From the NCBI RefSeq assembly GCF_041103235.1, contig NZ_JBGCUN010000001.1, positions 434,001 to 498,000 on the forward strand: a stretch of DNA of 64,000 nucleotides, given 5' to 3'. The notes beneath the pieces are model-generated. The model saw only the letters and a list, made by a program, of their open reading frames with translations, searched no databases and was not told the origin of the DNA. Position numbers and translations under genes: made by a program. The DNA comes from Yoonia sp. R2331 (GTDB lineage: Bacteria > Pseudomonadota > Alphaproteobacteria > Rhodobacterales > Rhodobacteraceae). Of this stretch, positions 17,579 to 26,142 are shown piece after piece; the stretch's first letter is position 1; every line of letters starts with the position of its first letter.

Positions 17579-18484
17579 ATGTCCATCAGATTGCTCCGCA
17601 CGCTCGTCGCGGTGTCCGAGGTCAAGACCTTTACCGCCGCAGCCGAGGTTGTGCATGTCACCCACGCCGCAGTGAGCCAGCAGATGCGCACGCTCGAGGC
17701 AGATTTGGGAGTGGAGCTTTTTGATCGCTCCAAGCGGACACCGGAACTGACGCCCTTGGGGCATCAAATCGTCGCCAAGGCCCGCAGCGTGGTTGCCGCC
17801 TATGACGACCTGCTGCCCTCTGTTCTGGCTGACAACGGCTTGCGCGGCGTGATCAACTTTGGTGCAATTCCATCAACCTTGACCGGCCTGACCCCGCAAG
17901 CAATGAGCGTGCTCAAGGCACGCTATCCGGAGGTTGGGCTGCATATCCGCCCTGGTCTTACCCAGCACCTCATTGTCGAAGTGGAACGTGGTGCGCTCGA
18001 TGCGGCGATAGTGTCCCGCCCACATCTGATGCCCGCAGGCCTGATTTTTCGTCCTTTGGCCGAGGAACCAATGCAATTGATCGCGGCCGCGTGTGAAACA
18101 GAGAATGATCCCATCGAACTGCTGCAGACCCGTCCGTTCATCAGGTTCAACCGCAACGCTGTTGTTGGCACGCTGATCGACAATTGGATCCGGTCCCGCA
18201 ACCTGCGCGTGACCGAAACGATGGAGCTTAACAGCCCAGAAGCCATCACCAGCATGGTCGAACAGGACCTTGGGGTGTCGATTGTGCCGGATCTTGCGGT
18301 CAAACCGTCCGGCGACGACTTCGTTAGACGCATAGCACTTGGGCCGGACAGGCCGGTCAGAACGTTAGGGTTGGTGCATCAGGACAGCCCGATCAAAGCG
18401 GAGGCGATGGACGCCCTATTTGATGCGCTGTCGCATGTGATTTCACGGACCGGATCAACGCTTGCCTCAGATCACCTCGTCTGA
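17579..18484 (+). CDS. LysR-family transcriptional regulator
   Basis: A 301-residue LysR-type regulator. N-terminal helix-turn-helix: LLRTLVAVSEVKTFTAAAE, then VTHAAVSQQMRTLEADLGVELF and the RTPELTPLG segment. The C-terminal effector domain begins near LRGVINFGAI. It is convergent with, and overlaps by 18 bases, the end of the hydro-lyase operon, so it is not in a classic divergent regulator arrangement; its target could be that operon or a distant one. The 8-bp repeat array lies in its 5' region and could affect its expression. No strong ribosome site is seen before the ATG. Confidence 0.9.
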   Translation: MSIRLLRTLVAVSEVKTFTAAAEVVHVTHAAVSQQMRTLEADLGVELFDRSKRTPELTPLGHQIVAKARSVVAAYDDLLPSVLADNGLRGVINFGAIPSTLTGLTPQAMSVLKARYPEVGLHIRPGLTQHLIVEVERGALDAAIVSRPHLMPAGLIFRPLAEEPMQLIAAACETENDPIELLQTRPFIRFNRNAVVGTLIDNWIRSRNLRVTETMELNSPEAITSMVEQDLGVSIVPDLAVKPSGDDFVRRIALGPDRPVRTLGLVHQDSPIKAEAMDALFDALSHVISRTGSTLASDHLV

Positions 18485-19132
18485 GCGGTCATCGCTTTCG
18501 CCGTAGCGTTTCAGAACGGCAGGTTTTGTGCCCTCATAAACCTGCGCGATATTTTCAGCGATCTTGGCATTTTCGCGCTCGAACAAGCAATTTCCATCCA
18601 GGTCCGACGCCACGATGAACGGCCCCATTTTGTTACATTTTATCACCCACATGGCCTGCGCAAGGCCCAACTCCTCGTTCCAATGCACAGCTTCGACCGT
18701 CTCAACCCCGCGCCCCAATAACGCACCGGTGCCATAGCCGACCGTGGACAAATAGATGGCCCCATTTGGGACGAAATAGTCCCTATAGTCCTTTGACGTC
18801 ATGCCGCCTTTGCCCACAATCAGTTTGGCCCCGGTCTTAGCGATCCACTCTGGCAACCACTTGGCAAAACGAAAGGATGCAGTGGCGGTGACTGCACCCA
18901 TGTCAAAGCTGCCATCAGGATTGATCCGGGCAGCAGGCGAGCAATGGAAATTCGCAGCAGACTGGCGCGGTAGTTCCATCGGAATATTTGCCCGATCCTC
19001 CAACGCGCGCATATAGACGCCTTCGCGTGCGGTATACATCAGCCCATCCAAATAAACGACGTCGCCAAGGCGCAAGTCTGCAATCGCCTCAGGCGTGGGC
19101 GTCGTGGACAGTCGCACTTCGCGCGGGCTCAC
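18467..19132 (-). CDS. Class I fumarase / L-tartrate dehydratase-type hydro-lyase, beta subunit
   Basis: A 221-residue protein of the C-terminal (beta) half of iron-sulfur class I hydro-lyases (fumarase A, TtdB). Visible: DVVYLDGLMYTAREGVY, the HCSPAAR segment near residue 64, KLIVGKGGMTSKDY, and VEAVHWNEELG with the ending AMWVIKCNKMGPFIV. The start is a GTG at 19132 overlapping the methyltransferase stop (GTGA), so all genes of this operon are coupled. Its alpha partner is encoded two genes upstream. Two-subunit forms occur for fumarase and tartrate dehydratase; the true substrate here is unknown. Confidence 0.9.
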   Translation of the reverse strand: MSPREVRLSTTPTPEAIADLRLGDVVYLDGLMYTAREGVYMRALEDRANIPMELPRQSAANFHCSPAARINPDGSFDMGAVTATASFRFAKWLPEWIAKTGAKLIVGKGGMTSKDYRDYFVPNGAIYLSTVGYGTGALLGRGVETVEAVHWNEELGLAQAMWVIKCNKMGPFIVASDLDGNCLFERENAKIAENIAQVYEGTKPAVLKRYGESDDRSDEVI

Positions 19133-20043
19133 GCGGTGACCCCTGCTGCGATCCGCCCTAAATGGCGCATGTCGGTGCCGCAGCAGCCGCCCAACACAGA
19201 CAAATGCGGGTGCTCCGCGATCAACTTTGCCACCTCTTTCCCCAGTTCATCGGGGTCGCCGTCATCCAGTTCTGTCGCGTCGTCCAGTTCCGCATGTGAA
19301 CAGCGCGAGGCATTGACCACGACGCCCTTCAGACGCGGATTATCCGGCAGTGTCGCGCTAAAATGGGCGGGATGCGCGCAATTGACCATGAAGTACTGCG
19401 GCGCAGTGTTGGTCAGCGCGTCAATCTCATCCAGCGCCTCTGCCAGCGATTGTCCGTTGTGCAACCGCCCGTCCGTTTCGACGACCAGTGAAACGGCGAT
19501 GGGCAGTCCCAGATCGCCCGCGGCCAGTGCCGCACCTGCGGCCTCTTGCACTTGATTGAACGTATAGGCGTTGACCAGATCAAGGCCCGCGTCTGCAACC
19601 CAGCCCAATTGTTCGCGGTGATAACTGCGTGCCGTTTCCACATCCAAGGGATCAAGTGTGGTGTAGGGGTCGCGCGCGGGGCCAAGGCAAAGCGCAAGCA
19701 GGACATCATTTGTTTCCGACGCGTCGCGCATTTCCCGCATCATCGCAACTGCCGCTTGGTTGATCGTCGCAAGGGTTTCGGTATCGTACCCCAGCGGCGC
19801 TGCACGGTCCCGGCTCGCCATCCAGGTTGGCGTGTCCAGAATGGCACCCATGCCCGCGCCATTTGCGACCGCCATCAATTCGCGCATTTGCTGGACAAGT
19901 ACCGGTTGCGCGGTGGGGTTATTGACCAACGGAAATGATGCAAACCCCGGCAGGTCGATCCCGCGATTGAAAATAAGGTCGGTCCCGGTTCCAGCAAATA
20001 CCAGAAAGCGTTTGTCAGTTGCGTTGGGCAAGTTTCGTTTCAT
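19129..20043 (-). CDS. Homocysteine S-methyltransferase-family protein
   Basis: A 304-residue barrel protein of the HMT/BHMT/MetH N-terminal family, which moves a methyl group to a thiol through a zinc site. The zinc ligands expected for the family are present: the Cys in FMVNCAHP and the Cys pair in LGGCCGTDMRH. The N-terminal GTGTDLIFNRG and ILDTPTW segments match the family's Asp/Gly-rich entry. It abuts the alpha hydro-lyase stop with no gap and overlaps the beta start, so it sits between two subunits of one enzyme. This unusual placement suggests its substrate is made or used by that hydro-lyase (inference). It could also simply make methionine, but no other methionine gene is nearby. 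Confidence 0.88.
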   Translation of the reverse strand: MKRNLPNATDKRFLVFAGTGTDLIFNRGIDLPGFASFPLVNNPTAQPVLVQQMRELMAVANGAGMGAILDTPTWMASRDRAAPLGYDTETLATINQAAVAMMREMRDASETNDVLLALCLGPARDPYTTLDPLDVETARSYHREQLGWVADAGLDLVNAYTFNQVQEAAGAALAAGDLGLPIAVSLVVETDGRLHNGQSLAEALDEIDALTNTAPQYFMVNCAHPAHFSATLPDNPRLKGVVVNASRCSHAELDDATELDDGDPDELGKEVAKLIAEHPHLSVLGGCCGTDMRHLGRIAAGVTA

Positions 20044-21000
20044 CTATTCCGCGGCCTCCTGTGCGGGTGCCCAATCCACCGTTTCGCGCCGCTGGTAGGG
20101 CGTAAACCAATCGGGGTCTGTCCGATGCTCAACCCGACCGTCGGCGTAAATGCGGGCCACGGCGCGGCGGGATGACAGACAGAAGGCGTGCACCGACATG
20201 GGCATCCCGCCCGTGTGGCAATAGCCGACCTCGATATTGCAATCGATCACCATGTTCTTGCCGACAAAACCCATCGCGCCCATGCCGATGGAGTTGCCCA
20301 GCTCTTTGAATTCATCCTCCATCTCGGCGATGCGCGGATCGCTGTTGCGGCTGCCCACTACCCGCAGGGTCGAGGCACGCTTGCCAAGCGTCATGCAGAT
20401 ATCTTTGGACCCACCCAGACCGATCCCGATGATCGCAGGCTGACAGGCAAGGCCGCGTTTGCCGAACGCCATCAGACTATCAAGATAAAATCGCTTGATC
20501 CCCTGAACGCCGTCAGAAGGGAAAAGCATCCTGTAGTCCGACCCGAAAAGCCCGCCCTTATGCACGGTGATCAGGTCGATCCACGCGCCCTCTGGTTCGA
20601 ACCCGTATTCGACTTCGGGCGCGCCAATGCCCACGTTGTTGTTGTGGTCCGTGCGCCACAGCGGATGCACCCGGTTGGGACGTAACGGCACACCGTTGGT
20701 GGCATTGGCTGTGGCGCGGCGCAGCGCGGTTTCGAGCGCGACCATGCCACCTTCCACTTGCGCCTCGTTCCCCAACTTCACAAACCAACGGGGCACGCCG
20801 GTATCGCCACACATCGCGCGGCGGTCTTCCTTGGCGGCTTGGTAATTGTCGAGCATGGCCTTGAGGACAAAAGAAGACAGATCGCCATCCTCTGTCTTGG
20901 CGGCCTGTTGCAAGCCTTCCAGATAGTCTTGCGGGATCTCAATGGCAGCCTTGTCCATGAGGGTTTCGGCGGTCGACTGGATAAGGGAGATGGGGATCAT
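20044..21000 (-). CDS. Class I fumarase / L-tartrate dehydratase-type hydro-lyase, alpha subunit
   Basis: A 318-residue catalytic alpha subunit of an oxygen-sensitive [4Fe-4S] hydro-lyase. Candidate cluster cysteines are visible in RAMCGDTGVPRW, KDICMTLGKRA and EVGYCHTGGMP, and the GIGLGGSKD segment is characteristic. The start at 21000 (MIPISLIQS) is selected; the upstream extension lacks family similarity. Follows the flavoprotein gene with a 34-base gap and is followed immediately by the methyltransferase. Expected to add or remove water from fumarate/malate, mesaconate/citramalate, tartrate or a related C4-C5 acid. Confidence 0.9.
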   Translation of the reverse strand: MIPISLIQSTAETLMDKAAIEIPQDYLEGLQQAAKTEDGDLSSFVLKAMLDNYQAAKEDRRAMCGDTGVPRWFVKLGNEAQVEGGMVALETALRRATANATNGVPLRPNRVHPLWRTDHNNNVGIGAPEVEYGFEPEGAWIDLITVHKGGLFGSDYRMLFPSDGVQGIKRFYLDSLMAFGKRGLACQPAIIGIGLGGSKDICMTLGKRASTLRVVGSRNSDPRIAEMEDEFKELGNSIGMGAMGFVGKNMVIDCNIEVGYCHTGGMPMSVHAFCLSSRRAVARIYADGRVEHRTDPDWFTPYQRRETVDWAPAQEAAE

Positions 21001-21034
21001 CGGTCGCCACCTGCGCGGCTTATGCAGCATTTCG

Positions 21035-22792
21035 TCATGGCGCAGCCACCAAGGTTTCCGGCTCTCCCGGAGGCAGCACGCTTTCCCCCGGTTTCACGAT
21101 GGTGAATTGCACAGGTTCCGTTCCGACCTTCACCTTGTCCCCTTCCATCTGCGCCACCGTATAGTGGCTATCCTCCATCGCCCCCGGCGCTGGGAAATCC
21201 TCTCGGTAATGTGCGCCGCGCGAGTTTTCGCGGGCAAGGCCAGCCTTGGTGATCACCTGCGATATATCACAAAGTGACCGCAGGTTCAGCCAATCGTGCC
21301 AGGTCAGGTTGAAGGCAAGATTGCCATCGTCCACGCCGACATCCATCAGCGCATCTGACACGGCTGCGATGCCTGTCAGTCCGCGTTTCATGCCTGCCTC
21401 TGTGCGCATCACACCGACCTCGTCCCACATCACATCCTGCAACTGCTTGCGCAGTGGAAAGATCAGATCAGGTTTGCGGCTCAAGGGGTGGGTTGCGCGT
21501 TCCCATTCTGCGGCCAGTGCGCTTTCATCGGGCTCGCGCAAGGTCATTCCGGCGACATCTTTGCCCATCACATCACCGGCAATGCCGCCATAAACGGTGG
21601 AATTGGCCACGCCATTGCCGCCCAGTCTGTTGGACCCATGCGCGCCGCCTGCGTCCTCGCCTGCCACATAAAGCCCCTCCATCGCGGTCCGTGTGTCCAC
21701 ATCAACCACAACGCCACCCATGAAATAATGCGCCGTCGGCACAACCTCGACCTGACCGCCCGCCAAATCAAAACCGCTGTCAGAGCAGCGCTTGACCATG
21801 CCCTTGAACTTTTGCGCGACCCACTCAGGCCCAAGGTGCGACATCGAGATGAACACACCTTCTTGCGTGGGATCGTTGTTCTTGCGCATCTCGGCATAGA
21901 TGCCGCGGCTGACCACATCGCGGGTCGCACGTTCACCCTTGGCATCATAGTCGAACATAAAGCGCTGGCCTGCATAGTTGATCAGTTGCCCGCCCGCGCC
22001 GCGCAGACCCTCTTCTAACACGGTGCCAGTCATCCGGGTGTGATCGCCTGCCAGCAATCCGGTTGGGTGGAATTGAACCATCTCCATATCGCGCAATGGC
22101 AGGCCCGCGCGCAGCGCCATGGCAAGCCCATCCATCGTCTTGTCGCCGCTGGGTGTGTGGTATTTGTACATGGTCGGGCCGCCGCCGGTGGCCATCAACA
22201 CGCATTTGGCCCGCACAAAACGGAAACCCCCTGTGCGCATGTCGATCATCAGCACGCCGGCAAGCGCTGATCCGTCTTTGGTCGGGATCAGGCCAACTGC
22301 ACGGTGCTCTTGCATCGTCTCAACCCCAGAGGCGAGCACTTTTTCCATCAGCCGGTTGATGATCTCGATGCCTGTCAAATCGCCCTTATGCACGGTGCGG
22401 TCTGCGGTCTGTCCGGCAAAAGCCTTTTGATGAAGCGAGCCATCGGGATTGCGATCAAAGAAGCAGCCGACTTCATTTTCCAACTCGCGGATGCGGACAA
22501 CGGCCTGTTCGCACAACCGCCACGCCATATCCTGATTGGGCAGCCATTTGCCCCCCTGGATCGTATCCATAAAGTGCCGCTCGACCGTGTCGCCACCACC
22601 AAGTGCCACATTATAGCCGCCCTGCACCATGCGCGTGCAGCCGCATTTGCCGATCAGCCCCTTCACCGCAATGGAGATCCGGGTCCCATCTGGCGCTGTT
22701 TGCTGGGCATGCAGAGCCGCAAAAAGCCCCGCCCCCCCCGTCCCAAGGATCAGAATGTCGGTGTCATGGCGGGTGATATCGGGGCTTTTCAT
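21035..22792 (-). CDS. Succinate dehydrogenase/fumarate reductase-like flavoprotein subunit
   Basis: A 585-residue FAD subunit of a complex II-type enzyme. FAD loop DILILGTGGAGLFAAL, then NVALGGGDTVERHF, the substrate-site FHPTGLL, the RATRDVVSRGIYAEM arginine region, VPTAHYFMGG and the AHGSNRLGGNG FAD-binding end. These are the conserved landmarks of SdhA/FrdA. It differs from housekeeping SdhA in operon order (B, membrane, membrane, A) and in its hydro-lyase partners. Start at 22792 overlaps the preceding stop as TGATG. It could oxidise succinate, a substituted succinate, or work as a fumarate reductase; sequence alone does not decide. Confidence 0.9.
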   Translation of the reverse strand: MKSPDITRHDTDILILGTGGAGLFAALHAQQTAPDGTRISIAVKGLIGKCGCTRMVQGGYNVALGGGDTVERHFMDTIQGGKWLPNQDMAWRLCEQAVVRIRELENEVGCFFDRNPDGSLHQKAFAGQTADRTVHKGDLTGIEIINRLMEKVLASGVETMQEHRAVGLIPTKDGSALAGVLMIDMRTGGFRFVRAKCVLMATGGGPTMYKYHTPSGDKTMDGLAMALRAGLPLRDMEMVQFHPTGLLAGDHTRMTGTVLEEGLRGAGGQLINYAGQRFMFDYDAKGERATRDVVSRGIYAEMRKNNDPTQEGVFISMSHLGPEWVAQKFKGMVKRCSDSGFDLAGGQVEVVPTAHYFMGGVVVDVDTRTAMEGLYVAGEDAGGAHGSNRLGGNGVANSTVYGGIAGDVMGKDVAGMTLREPDESALAAEWERATHPLSRKPDLIFPLRKQLQDVMWDEVGVMRTEAGMKRGLTGIAAVSDALMDVGVDDGNLAFNLTWHDWLNLRSLCDISQVITKAGLARENSRGAHYREDFPAPGAMEDSHYTVAQMEGDKVKVGTEPVQFTIVKPGESVLPPGEPETLVAAP

Positions 22793-23145
22793 CACAGCGC
22801 CCGCATCAAAAACAAAAGCGCAATCAGGGCCGCAGCCGCCGCCGCACTGGCGGCCAGGGTCTTTTGCCGTGGCGACCAAGGCAGCCAATCCATCGCCATC
22901 AGGCGCAGCCCGCCAAACATATGAACGGCCAGCAGAAAGACGAGGCCGAATTCAGCAAGCTTGACGATGCTGGCCTCTGTCATCTGCAAGAACCCATCAA
23001 GACGTGCAGGGTTGGTCATGGCCATCGCCAGCACCCAGAAATGCAGCGGCAAGAACAATGCCAGCGCCAAACCCGACAGACGGTGCACAATATAGGCCAG
23101 CCACAGGGGATGCGCCCGTGATGTGATGTTCCGCACCGTGCTCAT
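22792..23145 (-). CDS. Succinate dehydrogenase-like membrane anchor (SdhC type)
   Basis: A 117-residue protein with three predicted membrane helices. The start MSTVRNITSRAHP leads into the SdhC-type signature IVHRLSGLALALFLPLH, containing the Ser and Arg positions near the quinone site, and a second His in AVHMFGGLRL that could ligate haem b. Overlaps both neighbours (ATGA before, TGATG after). Together with the next gene upstream it should anchor the flavoprotein and iron-sulfur subunits to the inner membrane. Confidence 0.85.
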   Translation of the reverse strand: MSTVRNITSRAHPLWLAYIVHRLSGLALALFLPLHFWVLAMAMTNPARLDGFLQMTEASIVKLAEFGLVFLLAVHMFGGLRLMAMDWLPWSPRQKTLAASAAAAAALIALLFLMRAL

Positions 23146-23474
23146 CCGAATGTCACTGCCCAAACAGCGCGCGCACCCAAGGCAAACAGGCCCAATCCGC
23201 AAAGCCACATGAACCCTGTCAGCGCGGCGCCGGTTATCCCAACCCATTCACGCGCGATCACGCGCAGCCCGATGGCGCCGTGAATGGCAACAGCGACGAC
23301 GAACGATCCGTAAAAGGTGAACCAAAGCACAGACCCTTGCGTGCGTCCCAGAATTTCCGCCGCACTCATTCCGCCTTGGATGGCGTAGATCATCACCGCC
23401 AGATGAACCAGAACAAAGGGCGCCATGACCAACGCACTGATCCGTTGCAGCATATACAGACGCAGATCCAGCAT
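23142..23474 (-). CDS. Succinate dehydrogenase-like membrane anchor (SdhD type)
   Basis: A 110-residue membrane protein with three predicted helices: ISALVMAPFVLVHLAVMIYAI, WFTFYGSFVVAVAIHGAIGL and a last one in the C-terminal third. Histidines in LVHLAV and AIHGAIG are candidates for haem or quinone contacts. Recognised mainly by size, topology and its position between the iron-sulfur and SdhC-like genes, so subunit naming is less certain than the family. Begins overlapping the iron-sulfur gene stop as TGATG. Confidence 0.8.
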   Translation of the reverse strand: MLDLRLYMLQRISALVMAPFVLVHLAVMIYAIQGGMSAAEILGRTQGSVLWFTFYGSFVVAVAIHGAIGLRVIAREWVGITGAALTGFMWLCGLGLFALGARAVWAVTFG

Positions 23475-24184
23475 CAGCGCCGCCGACCGAAAAAGCGGCG
23501 CGAGGTCTCGCGTTTGAGGCCCGCAATCGCTGACAAGGGATCAAGCTCATTGGGGCAATAGGTCGTACAAGACCCCATCGCATGGCAATTGTGGCAACCT
23601 CCCCGGGCAGAAACGGCGTCTAGGACCTGGGAACTCCCATCGTCTTTGACGTCATTCAGTAACGTCCACGCCCGCTGCAGGGCGGCAGGACCAAGGTAAT
23701 CGGGGTTTCCTGCAACGGTGTCACACGCCGCATAGCAAGCCGCACAATTAATGCATTCAATCCCGGCGTCCGCCGTCACACGCGCATGCGTTGTGGCATC
23801 CACCGGGGCGATCGGATCATCTCTGGTCTGGCTGGGATGGTGCACGCCTTCGGCCGCAACCCACTTGTCAAAAAACGGGTCCATGTCGACCACAAGGTCC
23901 TTGATCACGGGCAGATTTCGCAAGGGTGCGATAGTGACCGCATCGCCGTCGCTGACCTTTGCGATATGCGTGCGACACGTCCATCGCGGCACACCATTGA
24001 CCATCATGGCACAACTGCCGCACATCCCGACCCGGCAGGCGAAACGATAACTCAGCGTCGGATCGGCATTCTGCTGCACCCAGGACACGACATCCAAAAC
24101 TGTTTGATTGTTCTGTGCAGGCACGTCGAAGGTCTGCATCCGACCTTGGTCTCGGGCAACAGTGACGTGAAGGGTTTTGGTCAT
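23474..24184 (-). CDS. Succinate dehydrogenase/fumarate reductase-like iron-sulfur subunit
   Basis: A 236-residue electron-transfer subunit with all three clusters encoded. The [2Fe-2S] site is CRVGMCGSC plus the later Cys in RWTCRTH, the [4Fe-4S] site is CINCAACYAAC, and the [3Fe-4S]-type site is CHNCHAMGSCTTYCP. It heads the operon (iron-sulfur, two anchors, flavoprotein, alpha hydro-lyase, methyltransferase, beta hydro-lyase). An 82-base gap separates it from the alcohol dehydrogenase gene upstream, which may share the transcript. Confidence 0.92.
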   Translation of the reverse strand: MTKTLHVTVARDQGRMQTFDVPAQNNQTVLDVVSWVQQNADPTLSYRFACRVGMCGSCAMMVNGVPRWTCRTHIAKVSDGDAVTIAPLRNLPVIKDLVVDMDPFFDKWVAAEGVHHPSQTRDDPIAPVDATTHARVTADAGIECINCAACYAACDTVAGNPDYLGPAALQRAWTLLNDVKDDGSSQVLDAVSARGGCHNCHAMGSCTTYCPNELDPLSAIAGLKRETSRRFFGRRR

Positions 24185-24266
24185 CGGGTGCGCAACGCGG
24201 TCAGTTCAAGGCCAGCTCTGCCGAGTAGTGTATCTGAAAGTGTTGCTTGAGTGATGCGAAAATTCC

Positions 24267-25334
24267 TTACGGTTTTTGAAAGGCTGGCTTTCGGTTATCC
24301 ACCCCGGCAAAGCGTGTGATGACTGCCGTGCCCGGTGCTGTCGGCCCTTGCATCGCGCGCAATTCCGCGCTGGAGTCTTCTAGCGCGACATGGCGTGCTA
24401 CCATCGGCTCCAGATCCACATCTCCGCGGGCGATCATTTCCAAGAGCGTCGGGTACTTCCACGCTGGCATCCCGCGGGTGCCAAAGAATGACAGCTGCTT
24501 GGAATAAATCGCGCGCATGTTGACCTGCATCATTCCATCGCCAGAGGGCATTCCAACATGCACATGCCGCCCCAACGTCCTGAGACATTCAACAGATGCG
24601 TTGGTGGTCGCGGCAATTCCCAATGCCTCGACCGAGACATGCGCACCGCCACCGGTCAGGTCGCGGATTGCTTCGGCGGCATTGACCTCTGCGGCATTTA
24701 CCGCAGCGTCCGCACCCAGCCCCGTCGCATGTTTCAGCTTTTCAGCGACGACATCCACAACAACCACACGGGCACCCAGCGCCTTGGCAAGCAAAAGTGT
24801 TGCCAGCCCGATCCCACCGGTGCCATGCACCGCCACCCATTCGCCAGCCCGCACATTGGCGCGATCTGTTAACGCGTGCCACGCGGTCGTCACCCGGCAC
24901 CCCAGCCCTGCGGCCAGCGCGGGGGACATGGTGTCGGGCAGGTGCACAAGGTTGTGATCAAACGGCACAGCGACGAACTCGGCATAGGCCCCCGGCGTGC
25001 CAAAGCCCGGCACAATCGCGCTTTCGCAGGCATTGGAAACGCCCTGATGACATTCGGGGCACGTTCCGCAGGCCAGAATGAACGGCGCGATCAATCGGTC
25101 CCCAAGCTTGTGTTTTGCCTGCGGCCCCGCCGCAACCACCGTTCCGCAATACTCGTGACCCATGATGGAACCGGGCATGACCTTTGGATGCCCACCGACC
25201 CAACCGTGATAGTCAGACCGGCACACGCCGCAGGCTGCGACCTCTAGCACCACGCCGTCCGCCGGACACGCTGGGTCAGGCACCGTTTCGATGGACAGGT
25301 CTTCCTTGAACGCTTTGACAACGGCGGCACGCAT
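24267..25334 (-). CDS. Zinc-dependent alcohol dehydrogenase-family protein (MDR)
   Basis: A 355-residue medium-chain dehydrogenase. The catalytic zinc region is ACGVCRSDYH and GHEYCG, and the four structural-zinc cysteines are in CGTCPECHQGVSNAC. The cofactor loop is VHGTGGIGLATL, followed by VVVVDVV with an acidic residue that favours NAD. Substrate unknown. It lies on the same strand 82 bases upstream of the complex II-like operon and is divergent from the TRAP permease genes across 229 bases, so it might belong to either programme. A short oxidation step feeding a dicarboxylate route is one possibility, not shown. Confidence 0.9.
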   Translation of the reverse strand: MRAAVVKAFKEDLSIETVPDPACPADGVVLEVAACGVCRSDYHGWVGGHPKVMPGSIMGHEYCGTVVAAGPQAKHKLGDRLIAPFILACGTCPECHQGVSNACESAIVPGFGTPGAYAEFVAVPFDHNLVHLPDTMSPALAAGLGCRVTTAWHALTDRANVRAGEWVAVHGTGGIGLATLLLAKALGARVVVVDVVAEKLKHATGLGADAAVNAAEVNAAEAIRDLTGGGAHVSVEALGIAATTNASVECLRTLGRHVHVGMPSGDGMMQVNMRAIYSKQLSFFGTRGMPAWKYPTLLEMIARGDVDLEPMVARHVALEDSSAELRAMQGPTAPGTAVITRFAGVDNRKPAFQKP

Positions 25335-25563
25335 GATGGGGAACTTTCTTGTTCACAGGATGAGCCGACCCGCAATTCCGTCCGGCAATACGCGTACTTT
25401 GGCGCGCGGGACGGGCTTCGCGCAAGAAAAGGCTATCGTCACGTTGCAACCTGCATGGCAGGAAATGCGAGGCTACCCCCTGAAATAGGCATTGACGCTC
25501 CGGCTTGAATTGACCAAGCCACCGCCCTGACGGTGTTGTCGGGTCATCCCAAAGGGGGGCGAC

Positions 25564-26142
25564 ATGTACAAATGGATCAGGCGCTTATCGCTTGGTATGG
25601 CGATCCTGGGCGGCCTTGTGCTGACCGCGTTGATCGGTGTTGTCTGCATGTCCGTGTTGGGGCGTGGTCTGAATGGCGCGATGCATGGGGCGATTGGCGA
25701 CATCTGGCCCGGATTTGCCCAATGGGCGCTGGAAAGGGGCGTAGGGCCGATCAACGGCGATTTTGAGCTTGTGGAATCCGGGGTCGCATTTGCGATCTTC
25801 GCCTTCATGCCGCTTTGTCAACTCAGCGCGGGTCACGCCGCCGTTGATATCTTCACCAGCAAACTCCCCATGCGGCTGAATCGCATCCTGCGCATGGTGA
25901 CCGATCTGATCTTCGCCGCCGTACTGATCCTGATTGCGGTGCAACTAAACGCAGGGCTGCAGTCAAAACTCCGCTATGGCGAGACGACGTTCCTGCTGCA
26001 GTTCCCGATCTGGTGGGCCTATGCGGCCAGTCTATTCGGTGCAGCGACCGCTGCGGTCGTCGGTGTCTACGTGGCAGTCGTCCGCATTGCAGAGGTTGCA
26101 ACTGCGCGCGCCATTTTGCCGATCGAGGATGCCGCGCAATGA
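25564..26142 (+). CDS. TRAP transporter small permease (DctQ type)
   Basis: A 192-residue inner-membrane protein with four predicted helices, the DctQ-type small subunit of a tripartite periplasmic transporter. AAAGGGGGG lies just before the ATG. The helix in ESGVAFAIFAFMPLCQL and the segment AGHAAVDIFTSKLP match the family. Its stop overlaps the start of the large permease gene (ATGA). The usual partner, a DctP-type periplasmic binding protein, is not encoded on either side. Confidence 0.88.
   Translation: MYKWIRRLSLGMAILGGLVLTALIGVVCMSVLGRGLNGAMHGAIGDIWPGFAQWALERGVGPINGDFELVESGVAFAIFAFMPLCQLSAGHAAVDIFTSKLPMRLNRILRMVTDLIFAAVLILIAVQLNAGLQSKLRYGETTFLLQFPIWWAYAASLFGAATAAVVGVYVAVVRIAEVATARAILPIEDAAQ

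Noticed and set aside
21035-24184. The housekeeping succinate dehydrogenase
   Set aside because: Gene order, the hydro-lyase and methyltransferase partners and the lack of other TCA-cycle genes argue for a second complex, although proof needs the rest of the genome.
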